Counted from the first letter of the stretch, positions 50,685 through 59,994 are shown. The stretch is DNA of 64,000 nt from Paraburkholderia domus (GCF_905220705.1 NZ_CAJNAT010000007.1:124001-188000); one strand, 5' to 3'. A program made the numbers and translations. The notes: a model not told the origin generated them from the sequence alone.

Positions 50685-51956
50685 TTACTGCCGGCCTTCG
50701 CCGTGTCCCAATACGACGTACTTCAATGACGTCAGCCCTTCCAGCCCCACCGGTCCGCGCGCGTGCAGCTTGTCATTCGAAATACCGATTTCCGCGCCGA
50801 GTCCGAATTCGAAGCCGTCCGCGAAACGCGTCGATGCGTTGACCATCACGCTTGCCGAATCGACCTCACGCAGGAAGCGCATCGCGCGGTCATGGTCTTC
50901 GGTGACGATCGCGTCGGTATGCGCGGAGCTGTACGTGTTGATGTGCTCGATAGCCGCATCGATACCGTCGACCACCTTGATCGCGAGCACCGGCGCGAGA
51001 TATTCGGTGCGCCAGTCTTCTTCGGTAGCATCGACGAGCGGACCCACGCCAGCCGCCGACAACACCGCGCGCGCGGCGGCGTCAACGCGAAGCTCGACTT
51101 CCTTGCTGTGGTACAGCTTGCCGAGTGGCGGCAACACTTCCGCCGCAATGCCACGCGCGACCAGCAGCGTTTCCATCGTATTGCAGGTGCCGTAGCGGTG
51201 CGTCTTCGCGTTGTCGCAGACGGTCAGCGCCTTGGTGAGATCCGCACGATCGTCGACATACACGTGGCAGATGCCGTCAAGATGCTTGATCATTGGCACG
51301 CGCGCTTCTTCCATCAGACGCGCGATCAGGCTCTTGCCGCCGCGCGGCACGATCACATCGACGAATTCCGTCATGGTGATCAGCGCGCCGACCGCTGCGC
51401 GATCAGCGGTGGCCACCACCTGGACCGCGTCCTGCGGCAGACCTGCCGTCTCCAGCCCTTCGCCGATCAGTTTCGCCAATGCCGTGTTGCATTCGAGCGC
51501 TTCCGAACCGCCGCGCAGGATCGTCGCGTTGCCGGACTTCAGGCAGAGCGCTGCGGCGTCGATCGTCACGTTCGGACGCGATTCGTAAATGATCCCGATC
51601 ACACCGAGCGGCACGCGCATCTGGCCGACCTGGATACCGCTCGGCCGGTATTTCAGATTGCTGATCTCGCCGATCTGATCGGGCAGCGCGGCAACCTGGC
51701 GCAAGCCCTCCACCATCGTCTTCAGCGCCTTGTCCGAAAGCGTCAGACGGTCGATGAAAGCGGCATCGAGGCCCTTATCGCGAGCCCGGGCGACGTCACG
51801 CGCGTTGGCTTCCTTCAGCAGCGCGGCGTCGCGTTCAATCGCGCGCGCCACTGCTTCCAGCGCAGCGTTCTTTGCAGCCGTCGACGCCCGCGCCATCGCA
51901 CGCGAAGCGTGGCGGGCGCGGCGGCCGAGGTCGGTCATGTACTGGTCGATATCCAT
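50685..51956 (-). CDS. proA: Gamma-glutamyl phosphate reductase
   Basis: NADPH-dependent second step of proline synthesis. It has 423 residues from the ATG at 51956 (MDIDQYMTDLGRRARHASR). The ALDH-fold active site is in THRYGTCNTMETLLV with the catalytic Cys, VPLGVIGIIYESRPNVT and GSEALECN are nucleotide-domain motifs, and NASTRFADGFEFGLGAEIGIS is the ProA signature. proB is not in the window. Confidence 0.96.
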   Translation of the reverse strand: MDIDQYMTDLGRRARHASRAMARASTAAKNAALEAVARAIERDAALLKEANARDVARARDKGLDAAFIDRLTLSDKALKTMVEGLRQVAALPDQIGEISNLKYRPSGIQVGQMRVPLGVIGIIYESRPNVTIDAAALCLKSGNATILRGGSEALECNTALAKLIGEGLETAGLPQDAVQVVATADRAAVGALITMTEFVDVIVPRGGKSLIARLMEEARVPMIKHLDGICHVYVDDRADLTKALTVCDNAKTHRYGTCNTMETLLVARGIAAEVLPPLGKLYHSKEVELRVDAAARAVLSAAGVGPLVDATEEDWRTEYLAPVLAIKVVDGIDAAIEHINTYSSAHTDAIVTEDHDRAMRFLREVDSASVMVNASTRFADGFEFGLGAEIGISNDKLHARGPVGLEGLTSLKYVVLGHGEGRQ

Positions 51957-52245
51957 GGTGATTCTCATGATGCCGCGCACGTCTTTGACATGCGGCGGAC
52001 AGGCAGAATTAGCGAAAGATCAAACGATTGTAAGACGGGTTGCGGCAGCTTGCTTGATGCGGGATCAGCCGGCGGAGCCTGCTGTGGGCGTTGGGCGACG
52101 CGGAGAACCCGGCATAGTCGCACTCACTGCGAGACCTTTTCCGGTCAGCCCGACGGTGCTTGCAACCCGCTCGTACGCTTCTGGCGCGGCTCGTTGCGCG
52201 GCTCGCTCGGCGAAACCACGCAAGAGACAACCCGGACCAGCCTGC

Positions 52246-53364
52246 TCAAACTGGCCTGCGCACTGGCGCTGCTGGACCTGGCCTCACTGGCGGCTTCACC
52301 GGCGCGGACTTCGCCGGTGAAGCCACCATCATCGCCAGTTCGAACAAGCCATTCCATGGATCAGGCGGGGGATCGTTGCGGTGATTACCCGGTGTGCCGC
52401 CGGACAGCCCCTTTACCTGACGGTCGAGCTTCGCAGCAAGAGCCAGGCCCTTCTCCAGCGCCGCTTCAGTGACGCGCGACAGCGCCGGCCCAATCAACCG
52501 CTCTCGCGGCCCCCACACGCGGTTCTCGCGCACCAGCATCGCGAGCGGCTTGCCCGCCGCGACGCCGCGCTTGATCCGCAACAGCGTGCGCACTTCTTCG
52601 ACCACCGCCCACAGCACCAGCACGGCAGCCTCGCCTTCACCCCGCAAGCCATCGAGCATGCGCGACAAACGGCCGACATCGCCCGCGAGCATCGCCTCGT
52701 TCAGCTTGAAAACGTCATAACGGGCGACGTTCAACACGGCATCCTGAATCTGGTCGAAGCTCAACGAGCCGGCCGGATAGAGCAGCCCGAGCTTCTGAAT
52801 TTCCTGATGCGCGGCGAGCAGATTGCCTTCCACACGCTCGGCGATGAACGCCAACGCACGCCGTCCTTCCTCGCCGGCAGCGACCCGCTGGCCCTGAGCC
52901 GCAAGACGCTGACCGACCCAGTTCGGCAACTGCGCACGCTCGACCGGATCGATTTTCAACGCGACGCCGGCATCGGACAGCGCGGCGAACCATGCGGCTT
53001 TCTGCGTGGCCGAGTCGAGACGCGGCAACGTGATCATGGTCAGCACGTCGGGATTCACGGCCGCAGCGAGCGCTTTCAGCGCATCCGCACCTTCCTTGCC
53101 CGGCTTACCCGACGGAATCCGCAATTCGACCAGTTGTTTGTCGCCAAACAGCGACATCGATTGACTCGCGCCGAGCAGCGAACTCCAGTCGAAACCGCGC
53201 TCGACAGTGAACACTGAGCGGTCGGTAAAACCGGCCGCACGCGCCGTTGCGCGAATCCGGTCGCTCGCTTCCTGCGCGAGCAGGTGCTCGTCGCCGTACA
53301 CGACGTACAGTCCGGCGAGTCCCTTGGCGAGATGCGCTTCGAGCGCGTCAAGTCGCAGTTGCAT
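52246..53364 (-). CDS. holA: DNA polymerase III subunit delta
   Basis: Clamp-loader subunit that opens the sliding clamp. It has 372 residues against about 343 in E. coli. The N-terminal GLYVVYGDEHLLAQEASDRIRA is the delta start, the AAA-like domain lacks a functional Walker A as expected, and LNVARYDVFKLNEAMLAGD leads the C-terminal helical domain. The last 30 residues (PAKSAPVKPPVRPGPAAPVRRPV) form a Pro-rich tail beyond the usual end. It is downstream of lptE, the same pairing as in E. coli (leuS-lptE-holA). Confidence 0.94.
   Translation of the reverse strand: MQLRLDALEAHLAKGLAGLYVVYGDEHLLAQEASDRIRATARAAGFTDRSVFTVERGFDWSSLLGASQSMSLFGDKQLVELRIPSGKPGKEGADALKALAAAVNPDVLTMITLPRLDSATQKAAWFAALSDAGVALKIDPVERAQLPNWVGQRLAAQGQRVAAGEEGRRALAFIAERVEGNLLAAHQEIQKLGLLYPAGSLSFDQIQDAVLNVARYDVFKLNEAMLAGDVGRLSRMLDGLRGEGEAAVLVLWAVVEEVRTLLRIKRGVAAGKPLAMLVRENRVWGPRERLIGPALSRVTEAALEKGLALAAKLDRQVKGLSGGTPGNHRNDPPPDPWNGLFELAMMVASPAKSAPVKPPVRPGPAAPVRRPV
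52292..52324. repeat. 13-bp perfect inverted repeat inside the 3' end of holA
   Basis: GGCTTCACCGGCG (52292-52304) and CGCCGGTGAAGCC (52312-52324) with a 7-base loop, within the codons of the Pro-rich C-terminal tail. No U-run follows. Confidence 0.8.
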
Positions 53365-53448
53365 GGCTAACGATCGGCGAGGTTAATCGAGTGCATGAGC
53401 GAGTGCATGAGCACGTGCAGCAAGCTAAACAAGGACACAGCACAACGC

Positions 53449-54000
53449 TCACAGCGGCGGCGGCGGCAACGGCGCGCGTGGCGCAACCCCCGGCACCTGC
53501 TGATCCGGCGCCGGATGCAGCGAGCGCACCAGCGACAGGCGGCGCGTAAGCTGGTCGATCGCGTCGCTTTCCATGTCCGCGAAGAGAATGTCGGCTTCAG
53601 TAGCCTTGGCCTGCGAGTACTGGTCGCTGTAGGTCATCGCGCGGTTTAGCGCGATCACGCTCGGCGGAATCAGCACCGTGCCGTCCTTGCCGACCAAGGT
53701 GTAGGCCATCGAGAAATTGATCGCATACTCTTCGACGACACCGAGCGAATTCAGCGTTAGCGTGCTGACGCCGCGATCTTCAGTGATCTGCAACCTTGCG
53801 TCGGCATTCGCGACGGAACTGACCACCACCGTGTCGCTGCCGCCCTGCACAAGGCGAGTCAGCCGCGCGCCAGCCGCTGCCGAACCGCCGGCGATATAGA
53901 GTCGTTTGAATGCGTAATCCTGCTGGCCGCGCAGCTGGAAGCCGCAGGCGGACAACATCAGCACGCTGCACGCAAGCGTCAATAACGTTCTGCGAGTCAC
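53449..54000 (-). CDS. lptE: LPS-assembly lipoprotein LptE
   Basis: Outer-membrane lipoprotein that plugs the LptD barrel. It has 183 residues. The lipobox is LSAC with Cys19 after a short signal peptide. The body contains TVVVSSVANADARLQI and VVEEYAINFSMAYTLVGKDG, with AMTYSDQYSQAKATEADILFADMESDAIDQLTRRLS typical of LptE helices. It ends with a Pro-rich tail. It sits in leuS-lptE-holA order. Confidence 0.93.
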   Translation of the reverse strand: MTRRTLLTLACSVLMLSACGFQLRGQQDYAFKRLYIAGGSAAAGARLTRLVQGGSDTVVVSSVANADARLQITEDRGVSTLTLNSLGVVEEYAINFSMAYTLVGKDGTVLIPPSVIALNRAMTYSDQYSQAKATEADILFADMESDAIDQLTRRLSLVRSLHPAPDQQVPGVAPRAPLPPPPL

Positions 54001-54091
54001 ATTGGCTCCTGGTTCGCAGTAGATTCCGCAACGCAGACAAGCGCAGCCGCGCGCGGCAGCGTCCTGTCTGCTGTCATGTAGTCGTGCGCCG

Positions 54092-56683
54092 TCAAACGAC
54101 CACGTTCACGAGACGGCCCGGCACCACGACGATCTTCTTCGGGGCCTTGCCTTCGCCGAACTTCGCAACGACTTCATGAGCCGCCGCAAGCTGTTCGATT
54201 GCTTCACGGGTGGCGTCCTTCGCCACCGTCAGCGCGCCGCGCACCTTGCCGTTCACCTGCAGCACGAGCTCGATTTCGGCCTGTTCCAGCGCCTGTTCGT
54301 CGACCTTCGGCCACGCCGCGTCAAGCAGCGAGCCGAATTCGTCGGCGTAACCAAGTTCCTGCCACAACTGGAACGTCTGATGCGGCACGACCGGATACAG
54401 CACGCGCAGCAGCACGCTGTAGGTCTCGCGCAGCACCGCTGGTTGTGCGCCCTTCGCGCTGTCGAGCGCGTTGAGCATCTTCATCGTCGCCGACACCACC
54501 GTGTTGTACTGCAAACGCTGGTAGTCGAAGTCGGCCTGCTTCAGCACGCTGTAGATCTCGCGGCGCAACACCTTGTCGACTTCGCCGAGTTGCGCGGCGT
54601 CAAACTTGCCGCCTGCGCGCAGCGCTGCTTCATTCGTATGACCGAAGCTCCACACGCGGCGCAGGAAGCGGCTTGCGCCCTCCACGCCCGACCCCGACCA
54701 TTCGAGCTGCTGCTCGGGCGGTGCGGCGAACATCACGAAAAGACGCGCGGTATCCGCGCCGTGTTGATCGATCAGCAATTGCGGATCGACGCCATTGTTC
54801 TTCGACTTCGACATTTTCTCGACGCCGCCGAGCACCACCGGCTGGCCGTCCGAATTCAACACCGCGCCGACCGGGCGGCCTTTGTCGTCGAACGAGACGG
54901 TGACATCTGCCGGGTTGTACCAGGTCTTCTTACCCGCTTCGCTTTCGCGGTAATAAGTTTCGTTGAGCACCATGCCCTGCGTGAGCAGGTTCTTGGCCGG
55001 CTCACCGAACTTGATCAAACCCATGTCGCGCATCACCTTCGCCCAGAAGCGCGAGTACAAGAGGTGCAGAATCGCGTGTTCGATACCACCGATGTACTGG
55101 TCCATCGGCGCCCAGTAATCGGTGCGCTCGTCGACCATGGTCTTCGCGTCGGGCGCCGCATAGCGGTAGAAGTACCAGGACGAATCGACGAAGGTATCCA
55201 TCGTGTCGGTTTCGCGTTTGGCCGCACCGCCGCAGGTCGGGCAGGTGCAGTTCACAAACGCCTCGGACTTCGCGAGCGGATTTCCCGTGCCGTCCGGCAC
55301 CAGATCTTCCGGCAGCACAACCGGCAGATCCTTTTCCGGCACCGGCACGTCGCCGCACGTCGGGCAGTGGATGATCGGAATCGGCGTGCCCCAGTAACGC
55401 TGGCGCGACACGCCCCAGTCACGCAAGCGCCACGTGATCTGCTTGTCGCCGAGGCCGAGTTCCTTCAGATCGGCGGCGATCTGGTCGACCGCTTCCGTGT
55501 AATTGAGGCCGTCGTACTTGCCACTGTTGACCAGCGTGCCGTCCTTGTCGCCGTACCATTCTTGCCAGGCTTCGGTCGAGTATTCCTTGCCTTCAAGGGC
55601 GACCACCTGCTTGATCGGCAGACCGTATTTCTTCGCGAACGCAAAGTCGCGTTCGTCGTGTGAAGGCACGCCCATCACCGCGCCCTCGCCGTAGCTCATC
55701 AGCACGTAGTTGCCGATCCACACTTCGACCTGTTCCTGCGTCAGCGGATGCGTGACGTAGAAGCCGGTGGCCATGCCCTTCTTTTCCATCGTCGCCATGT
55801 CGGCTTCGGCGACACCGCCGCGCTTGCATTCTTCGATGAAGGCCTGCAATTCCGGCTTGTCTTGTGCGAGACGGGTGGCAAGCGGATGCTCGGCGGCGAT
55901 CGCGCAGAAGGTCACGCCCATGATCGTGTCGGCGCGCGTGGTGAACACGCGCAACAGCTTCTGTTCGCCGTCGATCTCATACGGGAAACCGAAGTTCACG
56001 CCGAAGCTCTTGCCGATCCAGTTCTGCTGCATGATCTTGACGCGCTCAGGCCAGCCGAGGCCTTCGAGGTCGTTCAGCAATTCATCCGCGTACTGCGTGA
56101 TGCGCATGTAGTACATCGGGATTTCGCGCTTTTCGATCAGCGCGCCCGAACGCCAGCCGCGGCCGTCGATCACCTGCTCGTTGGCGAGCACGGTCTGATC
56201 GACCGGGTCCCAGTTGACGGTGCCGGTTTTCTTGTACGCGATGCCCTTTTCAAGCATCTTCAGGAACAGCCACTGATTCCACTTGTAGTAATCGGGGCTG
56301 CAGGTCGCGACTTCGCGCGACCAGTCGATCGCGAGGCCCATCGACTGCATCTGCTTCTTCATGTAAGCGATGTTGTCGTAGGTCCACTGCGCGGGCGGCA
56401 CGTTGTTGGCCATCGCCGCGTTTTCCGCCGGCATGCCGAACGCGTCCCAACCCATCGGCATCAGCACGTTGTAGCCGTTCATCCGCAGATAGCGGTACAT
56501 CACGTCGTTGATCGTGTAGTTCCGCACGTGGCCCATGTGCAGCTTGCCCGACGGGTACGGCAGCATCGAAACGCAATAGAACTTGGGTTTGTCGGTGGTT
56601 TCCGACGTTTTGTAGGCGTCGATGGCGCGCCATTGCCCTTGCGCGGCGGCTTCGACGTCGGTGGGAACGTATTTTTCGTGCAT
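54092..56683 (-). CDS. leuS: Leucyl-tRNA synthetase
   Basis: Class Ia synthetase of 863 residues. HMGH is at 49-52 (SGKLHMGHVRNY), the editing domain CP1 occupies about 225-420, a zinc-binding insert holds HCPTCGDVPVP and NCTCPTCGGAAKRET, and KMSKS is near 621 (VEKMSKSKNNGVDPQ). The ATG is preceded within 16 bases by a 10-bp hairpin. It is the first of leuS-lptE-holA. Confidence 0.98.
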   Translation of the reverse strand: MHEKYVPTDVEAAAQGQWRAIDAYKTSETTDKPKFYCVSMLPYPSGKLHMGHVRNYTINDVMYRYLRMNGYNVLMPMGWDAFGMPAENAAMANNVPPAQWTYDNIAYMKKQMQSMGLAIDWSREVATCSPDYYKWNQWLFLKMLEKGIAYKKTGTVNWDPVDQTVLANEQVIDGRGWRSGALIEKREIPMYYMRITQYADELLNDLEGLGWPERVKIMQQNWIGKSFGVNFGFPYEIDGEQKLLRVFTTRADTIMGVTFCAIAAEHPLATRLAQDKPELQAFIEECKRGGVAEADMATMEKKGMATGFYVTHPLTQEQVEVWIGNYVLMSYGEGAVMGVPSHDERDFAFAKKYGLPIKQVVALEGKEYSTEAWQEWYGDKDGTLVNSGKYDGLNYTEAVDQIAADLKELGLGDKQITWRLRDWGVSRQRYWGTPIPIIHCPTCGDVPVPEKDLPVVLPEDLVPDGTGNPLAKSEAFVNCTCPTCGGAAKRETDTMDTFVDSSWYFYRYAAPDAKTMVDERTDYWAPMDQYIGGIEHAILHLLYSRFWAKVMRDMGLIKFGEPAKNLLTQGMVLNETYYRESEAGKKTWYNPADVTVSFDDKGRPVGAVLNSDGQPVVLGGVEKMSKSKNNGVDPQLLIDQHGADTARLFVMFAAPPEQQLEWSGSGVEGASRFLRRVWSFGHTNEAALRAGGKFDAAQLGEVDKVLRREIYSVLKQADFDYQRLQYNTVVSATMKMLNALDSAKGAQPAVLRETYSVLLRVLYPVVPHQTFQLWQELGYADEFGSLLDAAWPKVDEQALEQAEIELVLQVNGKVRGALTVAKDATREAIEQLAAAHEVVAKFGEGKAPKKIVVVPGRLVNVVV

Positions 56684-56699
56684 GGTGATGGGATCGCTG

Positions 56700-56723
56700 G
56701 GTTCGGTGCTTTCGCACCGGACC
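56700..56723 (-). promoter_or_regulatory. Leader hairpin just before leuS
   Basis: On the minus strand GGTCCGGTGC, a GAAA tetraloop and GCACCGAACC form a 10-bp stem with one G-U pair, ending 16 bases before the leuS ATG. GNRA tetraloop stems are unusually stable. It may affect ribosome loading on leuS. Confidence 0.5.
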
Positions 56724-56867
56724 TGGTGCTCTGCTGGATGAAATGGCGTCGTTTCCCCTTCAGCGGGGGAAAGGGCTGATTATACCGTTCGCGGACGGGT
56801 GCGCCGCGTGGCGTGGTGCACGGGAGCGACGGGTTGCGCCCGCGCGGGCGAGGTATCGCTAGCGCCG

Positions 56868-57305
56868 CTATGGCTTCGCGCCCGGCGGCGGCGGGTCGGT
56901 TACGAAGCCGATCCGCTCGAGCCCGGCCTGTTGCGCCGCGCCCATCACCTGCGCGATGACTTCGTAGCGCGTCGAGCGCTCGGCGCTCAGCTGGATCTCC
57001 GGCTGATCGGCCTGCGCCTCTTTGCCTGCTTCCACGAATCGCGCGCGCATCTGCTGCAGCGTGATGACGGTGCCGTTCCAGTACAGCTTGCCGGCGGCAT
57101 CGATTGAAAGAGAAATGGTTTGCGGCGTTTGCCGCGCGGGCGCTGCTGCGACTTTGGGCAGATCGAGCCGGATCGCGTGCGTGAATAAAGGTGCCGTAAT
57201 GATAAAAATCACCAGCAGCACTAGCATCACGTCGATCAACGGCGTCATGTTGATCTCGGCCATCGGCGCGGCCGTCTGCTTTTTCTCGAGTCCGCCGAAT
57301 GCCAT
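56868..57305 (-). CDS. exbD: Biopolymer transport protein ExbD/TolR
   Basis: Single-span inner-membrane protein of 145 residues with a periplasmic domain. The transmembrane helix MAEINMTPLIDVMLVLLVIFIIT carries the essential Asp25 that conducts protons with ExbB. The periplasmic part has ISLSIDAAGKLYWNG. It lies 24 bases after exbB. No tonB is seen in the window, and the Tol set (tolA, tolB, pal) is also absent here. Confidence 0.9.
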   Translation of the reverse strand: MAFGGLEKKQTAAPMAEINMTPLIDVMLVLLVIFIITAPLFTHAIRLDLPKVAAAPARQTPQTISLSIDAAGKLYWNGTVITLQQMRARFVEAGKEAQADQPEIQLSAERSTRYEVIAQVMGAAQQAGLERIGFVTDPPPPGAKP

Positions 57306-57329
57306 ATCGCCTCCTTCTGTCTTCCAGAC

Positions 57330-58052
57330 TCAGCGGTGCGTCTGAGGGGTCCGGGCCTGGGCTTGCTGCGACTGGGACCGTGGCTGATCCGCCGGCGCGC
57401 ACACATAGGCATGCAGATCGTGCGCAAAGCCGTCGAGTTCCTCCGACAACTGCCGCACCATCCGCCCGAGCACGTTATAGGCGAGCACCGCCGGAATCGC
57501 GACCACCAGGCCGAAGGCCGTCATGATCAGCGCCTCGCCGACCGGACCCGCAACGTTTTCAATCTGCGCCTGACCGCTCGCCGCGATGCTGCCGAGCGCG
57601 TGATAGATGCCCCAAACGGTGCCGAGCAGGCCGACGAACGGCGCCGTGCTGCCCACCGAGGCCAGCAGCACCTGGCCGAACTCGAGCCGCCGCTGCGACG
57701 CGTTGAGCGCCTGGCGCAATGCCCGCAGCACCCGCTCGCTACGCTCGACGCGCGCGAGCAGCACGCCGGGAATGTCCACTTCGGCTGCATGCAGCGCGGC
57801 CTCGGCGAGCGGCGTAAAGACGCGCTCGCGGTCCACGCGCTTCAATGCCGCGACGCCGTCCGACAGCGTCGATGCCTGCCAGAACTGCGCAATGGCCGGC
57901 GTGGCCTGACGTTTGGCGCGCGTGAGAATCCAGCTTTTGACGATCAGAAAGCACCAGCTCGCAATCGACATAGCCAGCAGCACATACGCGACGCCATGTG
58001 TGATCGCGTCGCTTGTTTCCAGGTAATGGATGATGCCGCTGCCGCCTGCCAT
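57330..58052 (-). CDS. exbB: MotA/TolQ/ExbB proton-channel protein
   Basis: Three-helix inner-membrane protein of 240 residues. The C-terminal channel block contains LASVGSTAPFVGLLGTVWGIYHAL and PVGEALIMTAFGLVVAIPAVLAYNVL, the conserved Thr-bearing helices of ExbB/TolQ. The tail is Gln/Ala-rich. It is cotranscribed with exbD. It is called ExbB rather than TolQ because of its partner and the missing tol genes. Confidence 0.9.
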   Translation of the reverse strand: MAGGSGIIHYLETSDAITHGVAYVLLAMSIASWCFLIVKSWILTRAKRQATPAIAQFWQASTLSDGVAALKRVDRERVFTPLAEAALHAAEVDIPGVLLARVERSERVLRALRQALNASQRRLEFGQVLLASVGSTAPFVGLLGTVWGIYHALGSIAASGQAQIENVAGPVGEALIMTAFGLVVAIPAVLAYNVLGRMVRQLSEELDGFAHDLHAYVCAPADQPRSQSQQAQARTPQTHR

Positions 58053-58122
58053 CTGACCTCGCCGTTGGAAAGTTGACTACAGAGGAGGAGCGAGCGGAGC
58101 CGCAACCGGCCCCGTGACACGC

Positions 58123-58920
58123 TCAACGCAGGCCGAGCACGTCCTGCATGTCGAAGAAGCCGTTCTTGTGGCCTTCGAGAAAACGTACAGCACGAAGCGC
58201 GCCTTGTGCATACGACAGGCGGCTCGCCGATTTGTGCGTAATTTCGATACGCTCGCCGATGCCGGCAAACAGCACCGTATGGTCGCCGACGATATCGCCG
58301 CCGCGAATGGCCGAGAAGCCGATCGTGGATGGGTCGCGTTCGCCAGTCACGCCTTCGCGGCTATAAACCGCGCAGTCGTCGAGATTGCGGCCGAGCGCAT
58401 TGGCAATCACTTCGCCCATGGTCAGCGCGGTACCGGACGGCGCGTCGACCTTGTGACGGTGGTGTGCCTCGATGATTTCGATGTCGTAACCGGTTGCGAA
58501 ATGCTTCGCGGCGTACTCGAGCAGCTTCAGCGTGACATTGACGCCCACGCTCATGTTCGACGAGAACATGATGGCAATCTTGTCCGCCGCGGCGCGCAGT
58601 TGCGCTTTCTGCTCGTTGTCGAAACCGGTCGTGCCGATCACCATTTTGACGTTGTGGCGCTGCGCGGCTTCCAGATGCATCAGCGTGCCTTCGGGACGCG
58701 TGAAGTCGATCAGGTAGTCGGATTCGGCGAACACGCGTTCGATGTCGTCCGTCAGCATCACACCTGTCTGCTTGCCGAGAAACGCACCGGCGTCCTGACC
58801 GAGTTGCGGGGAATCCGCACGGTCGAGCGCACCGGACAGCGTGGCGTCGGAATCATTGAGGACGGTTTCGATGAGCATCCGGCCCATACGGCCCGATGCG
58901 CCAGCAATGGCAATTTTCAT
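58123..58920 (-). CDS. dapB: 4-hydroxy-tetrahydrodipicolinate reductase
   Basis: NAD(P)H-dependent step of diaminopimelate/lysine synthesis, 265 residues from the ATG at 58920. The Rossmann motif is IAGASGRMGRML at the N-terminus, DFTRPEGTL follows, and EAHHRHKVDAPSGTAL carries the catalytic His and Lys. It lies 191 bases downstream of bamE and upstream of exbB. Confidence 0.97.
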   Translation of the reverse strand: MKIAIAGASGRMGRMLIETVLNDSDATLSGALDRADSPQLGQDAGAFLGKQTGVMLTDDIERVFAESDYLIDFTRPEGTLMHLEAAQRHNVKMVIGTTGFDNEQKAQLRAAADKIAIMFSSNMSVGVNVTLKLLEYAAKHFATGYDIEIIEAHHRHKVDAPSGTALTMGEVIANALGRNLDDCAVYSREGVTGERDPSTIGFSAIRGGDIVGDHTVLFAGIGERIEITHKSASRLSYAQGALRAVRFLEGHKNGFFDMQDVLGLR

Positions 58921-59111
58921 GGCTACGAGGGTTCGAAAAGGGTAAACGCGGCAAAACCCGGCAAATGCGGCGACGGGCAGCACACCCGGGCGCCGCACTG
59001 ACTGGAACAGCAAACACCAGCACAGGTACAGCAGAAAGGCTGACGGGCGCTGCGCACGGTGCATTCCGTCGCAGCGCCCGTCTTAACCGTTCCAGGAGAA
59101 AGACAGCGTGC

Positions 59112-59951
59112 TTAGCCGCCCGTTCCCGTAGTAGTCGACGAAGAAGACGTCAACGGCGCGTTATGCGTCGGGCCGCCATTGCTGCTTTGCGGGCCCGTCG
59201 GTCCCACCGGATTCTCCTGCATGCCCGGAACCTGCGGCGGCGGCGGACGCGTGAACTGGAACTGCGGCTGCCCCGCGCTGGTTGGGCCTTGCGACGGAAT
59301 ACCGCCACCATTGGCGGTCGGCGCGGTCGAGCGCACCGACGACTGCGTTTTGCCCGACGGCGTTTGCACCGCGTTGGTCAGCCGATTGGCGGCCTGCGCG
59401 GCTTCAGCGTTAGCGTCAGTTGACGGCGCTGCCACCGCGGCGGCGCCATCGACCGACGGCGAACGCGTGGTGTCCACGGTAGCTGGCGCCGCAGCCTCTG
59501 TCGCGCTGGCGCCGGTTGCAGCGCTTGCCACGTTCGGCACGGCACCCTTCTTCTTGCCGAGCTTGTCACCGTCGATTTCCGCCAGTAACTCGAGGTTGGA
59601 CGGCAGATCTTCGCCACCCGACCAGCTGGCGACGCGGTCGCCCGCGAACATGATCACGAAGTCACGCTGCTGCACGACGTTAGTCGAGCCGCGCTTGAAA
59701 TAGAACACGTAGTCCCAGCGGTCCGCGTGGAACATGTCGGTCAGAAGCGGTGTGCCGAGCAACTGCTTCACCTGCGCGCGCGACATGCCAACTTGCATCT
59801 GTGCAGCCGCTTCTTTCGAGACGAAATTGCCTTGCACCACCGTAATACGGTACGGCGTGATGCTTTGGGCAACGCGCTGCGTCAGGCTGTCGTAAGTGGA
59901 ACATCCGGCAAGAACCGCGACAGTCGCAACAGCGATCAAGGTACCCCGCAT
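59112..59951 (-). CDS. bamE: Outer membrane assembly factor BamE with long C-terminal tail
   Basis: Lipoprotein of the BAM complex, 279 residues from the ATG at 59951, which has a GGGGAG Shine-Dalgarno five bases upstream. The lipobox is LAGC with Cys17. The SmpA/OmlA fold spans about 35-110 (YRITVVQGNFVSKEAAAQMQVGMSRAQVKQLLGTPLLTDMFHADRWDYVFYF in outline). From about 125 the protein is Ala/Pro/Ser/Thr/Gly-rich and probably disordered for 150 residues. E. coli BamE has 113 residues. A 13-codon longer start (59990) is possible. It is divergent from fur. Confidence 0.92.
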   Translation of the reverse strand: MRGTLIAVATVAVLAGCSTYDSLTQRVAQSITPYRITVVQGNFVSKEAAAQMQVGMSRAQVKQLLGTPLLTDMFHADRWDYVFYFKRGSTNVVQQRDFVIMFAGDRVASWSGGEDLPSNLELLAEIDGDKLGKKKGAVPNVASAATGASATEAAAPATVDTTRSPSVDGAAAVAAPSTDANAEAAQAANRLTNAVQTPSGKTQSSVRSTAPTANGGGIPSQGPTSAGQPQFQFTRPPPPQVPGMQENPVGPTGPQSSNGGPTHNAPLTSSSSTTTGTGG

Positions 59952-59981
59952 GCGGCTCCCCCGGTAGATCAATTGAGATTT

Positions 59982-59994
59982 TGAAATCATTTCA
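59982..59994. promoter_or_regulatory. Palindrome in the bamE-fur divergent region
   Basis: TGAAAT-C-ATTTCA, a 13-base dyad with the 6-1-6 geometry that overlaps the core of Fur-type 7-1-7 boxes. It lies 31 bases before the bamE start. The match to the Fur consensus is partial. Confidence 0.3.

Noticed and set aside
52009..52230. 73-codon frame on the minus strand between holA and proA
   Set aside because: Arg/Ser-rich, no Shine-Dalgarno, no family resemblance.
54176..55663. Open frame of 495 codons antisense to leuS
   Set aside because: leuS is unambiguous; the antisense frame has no domain.
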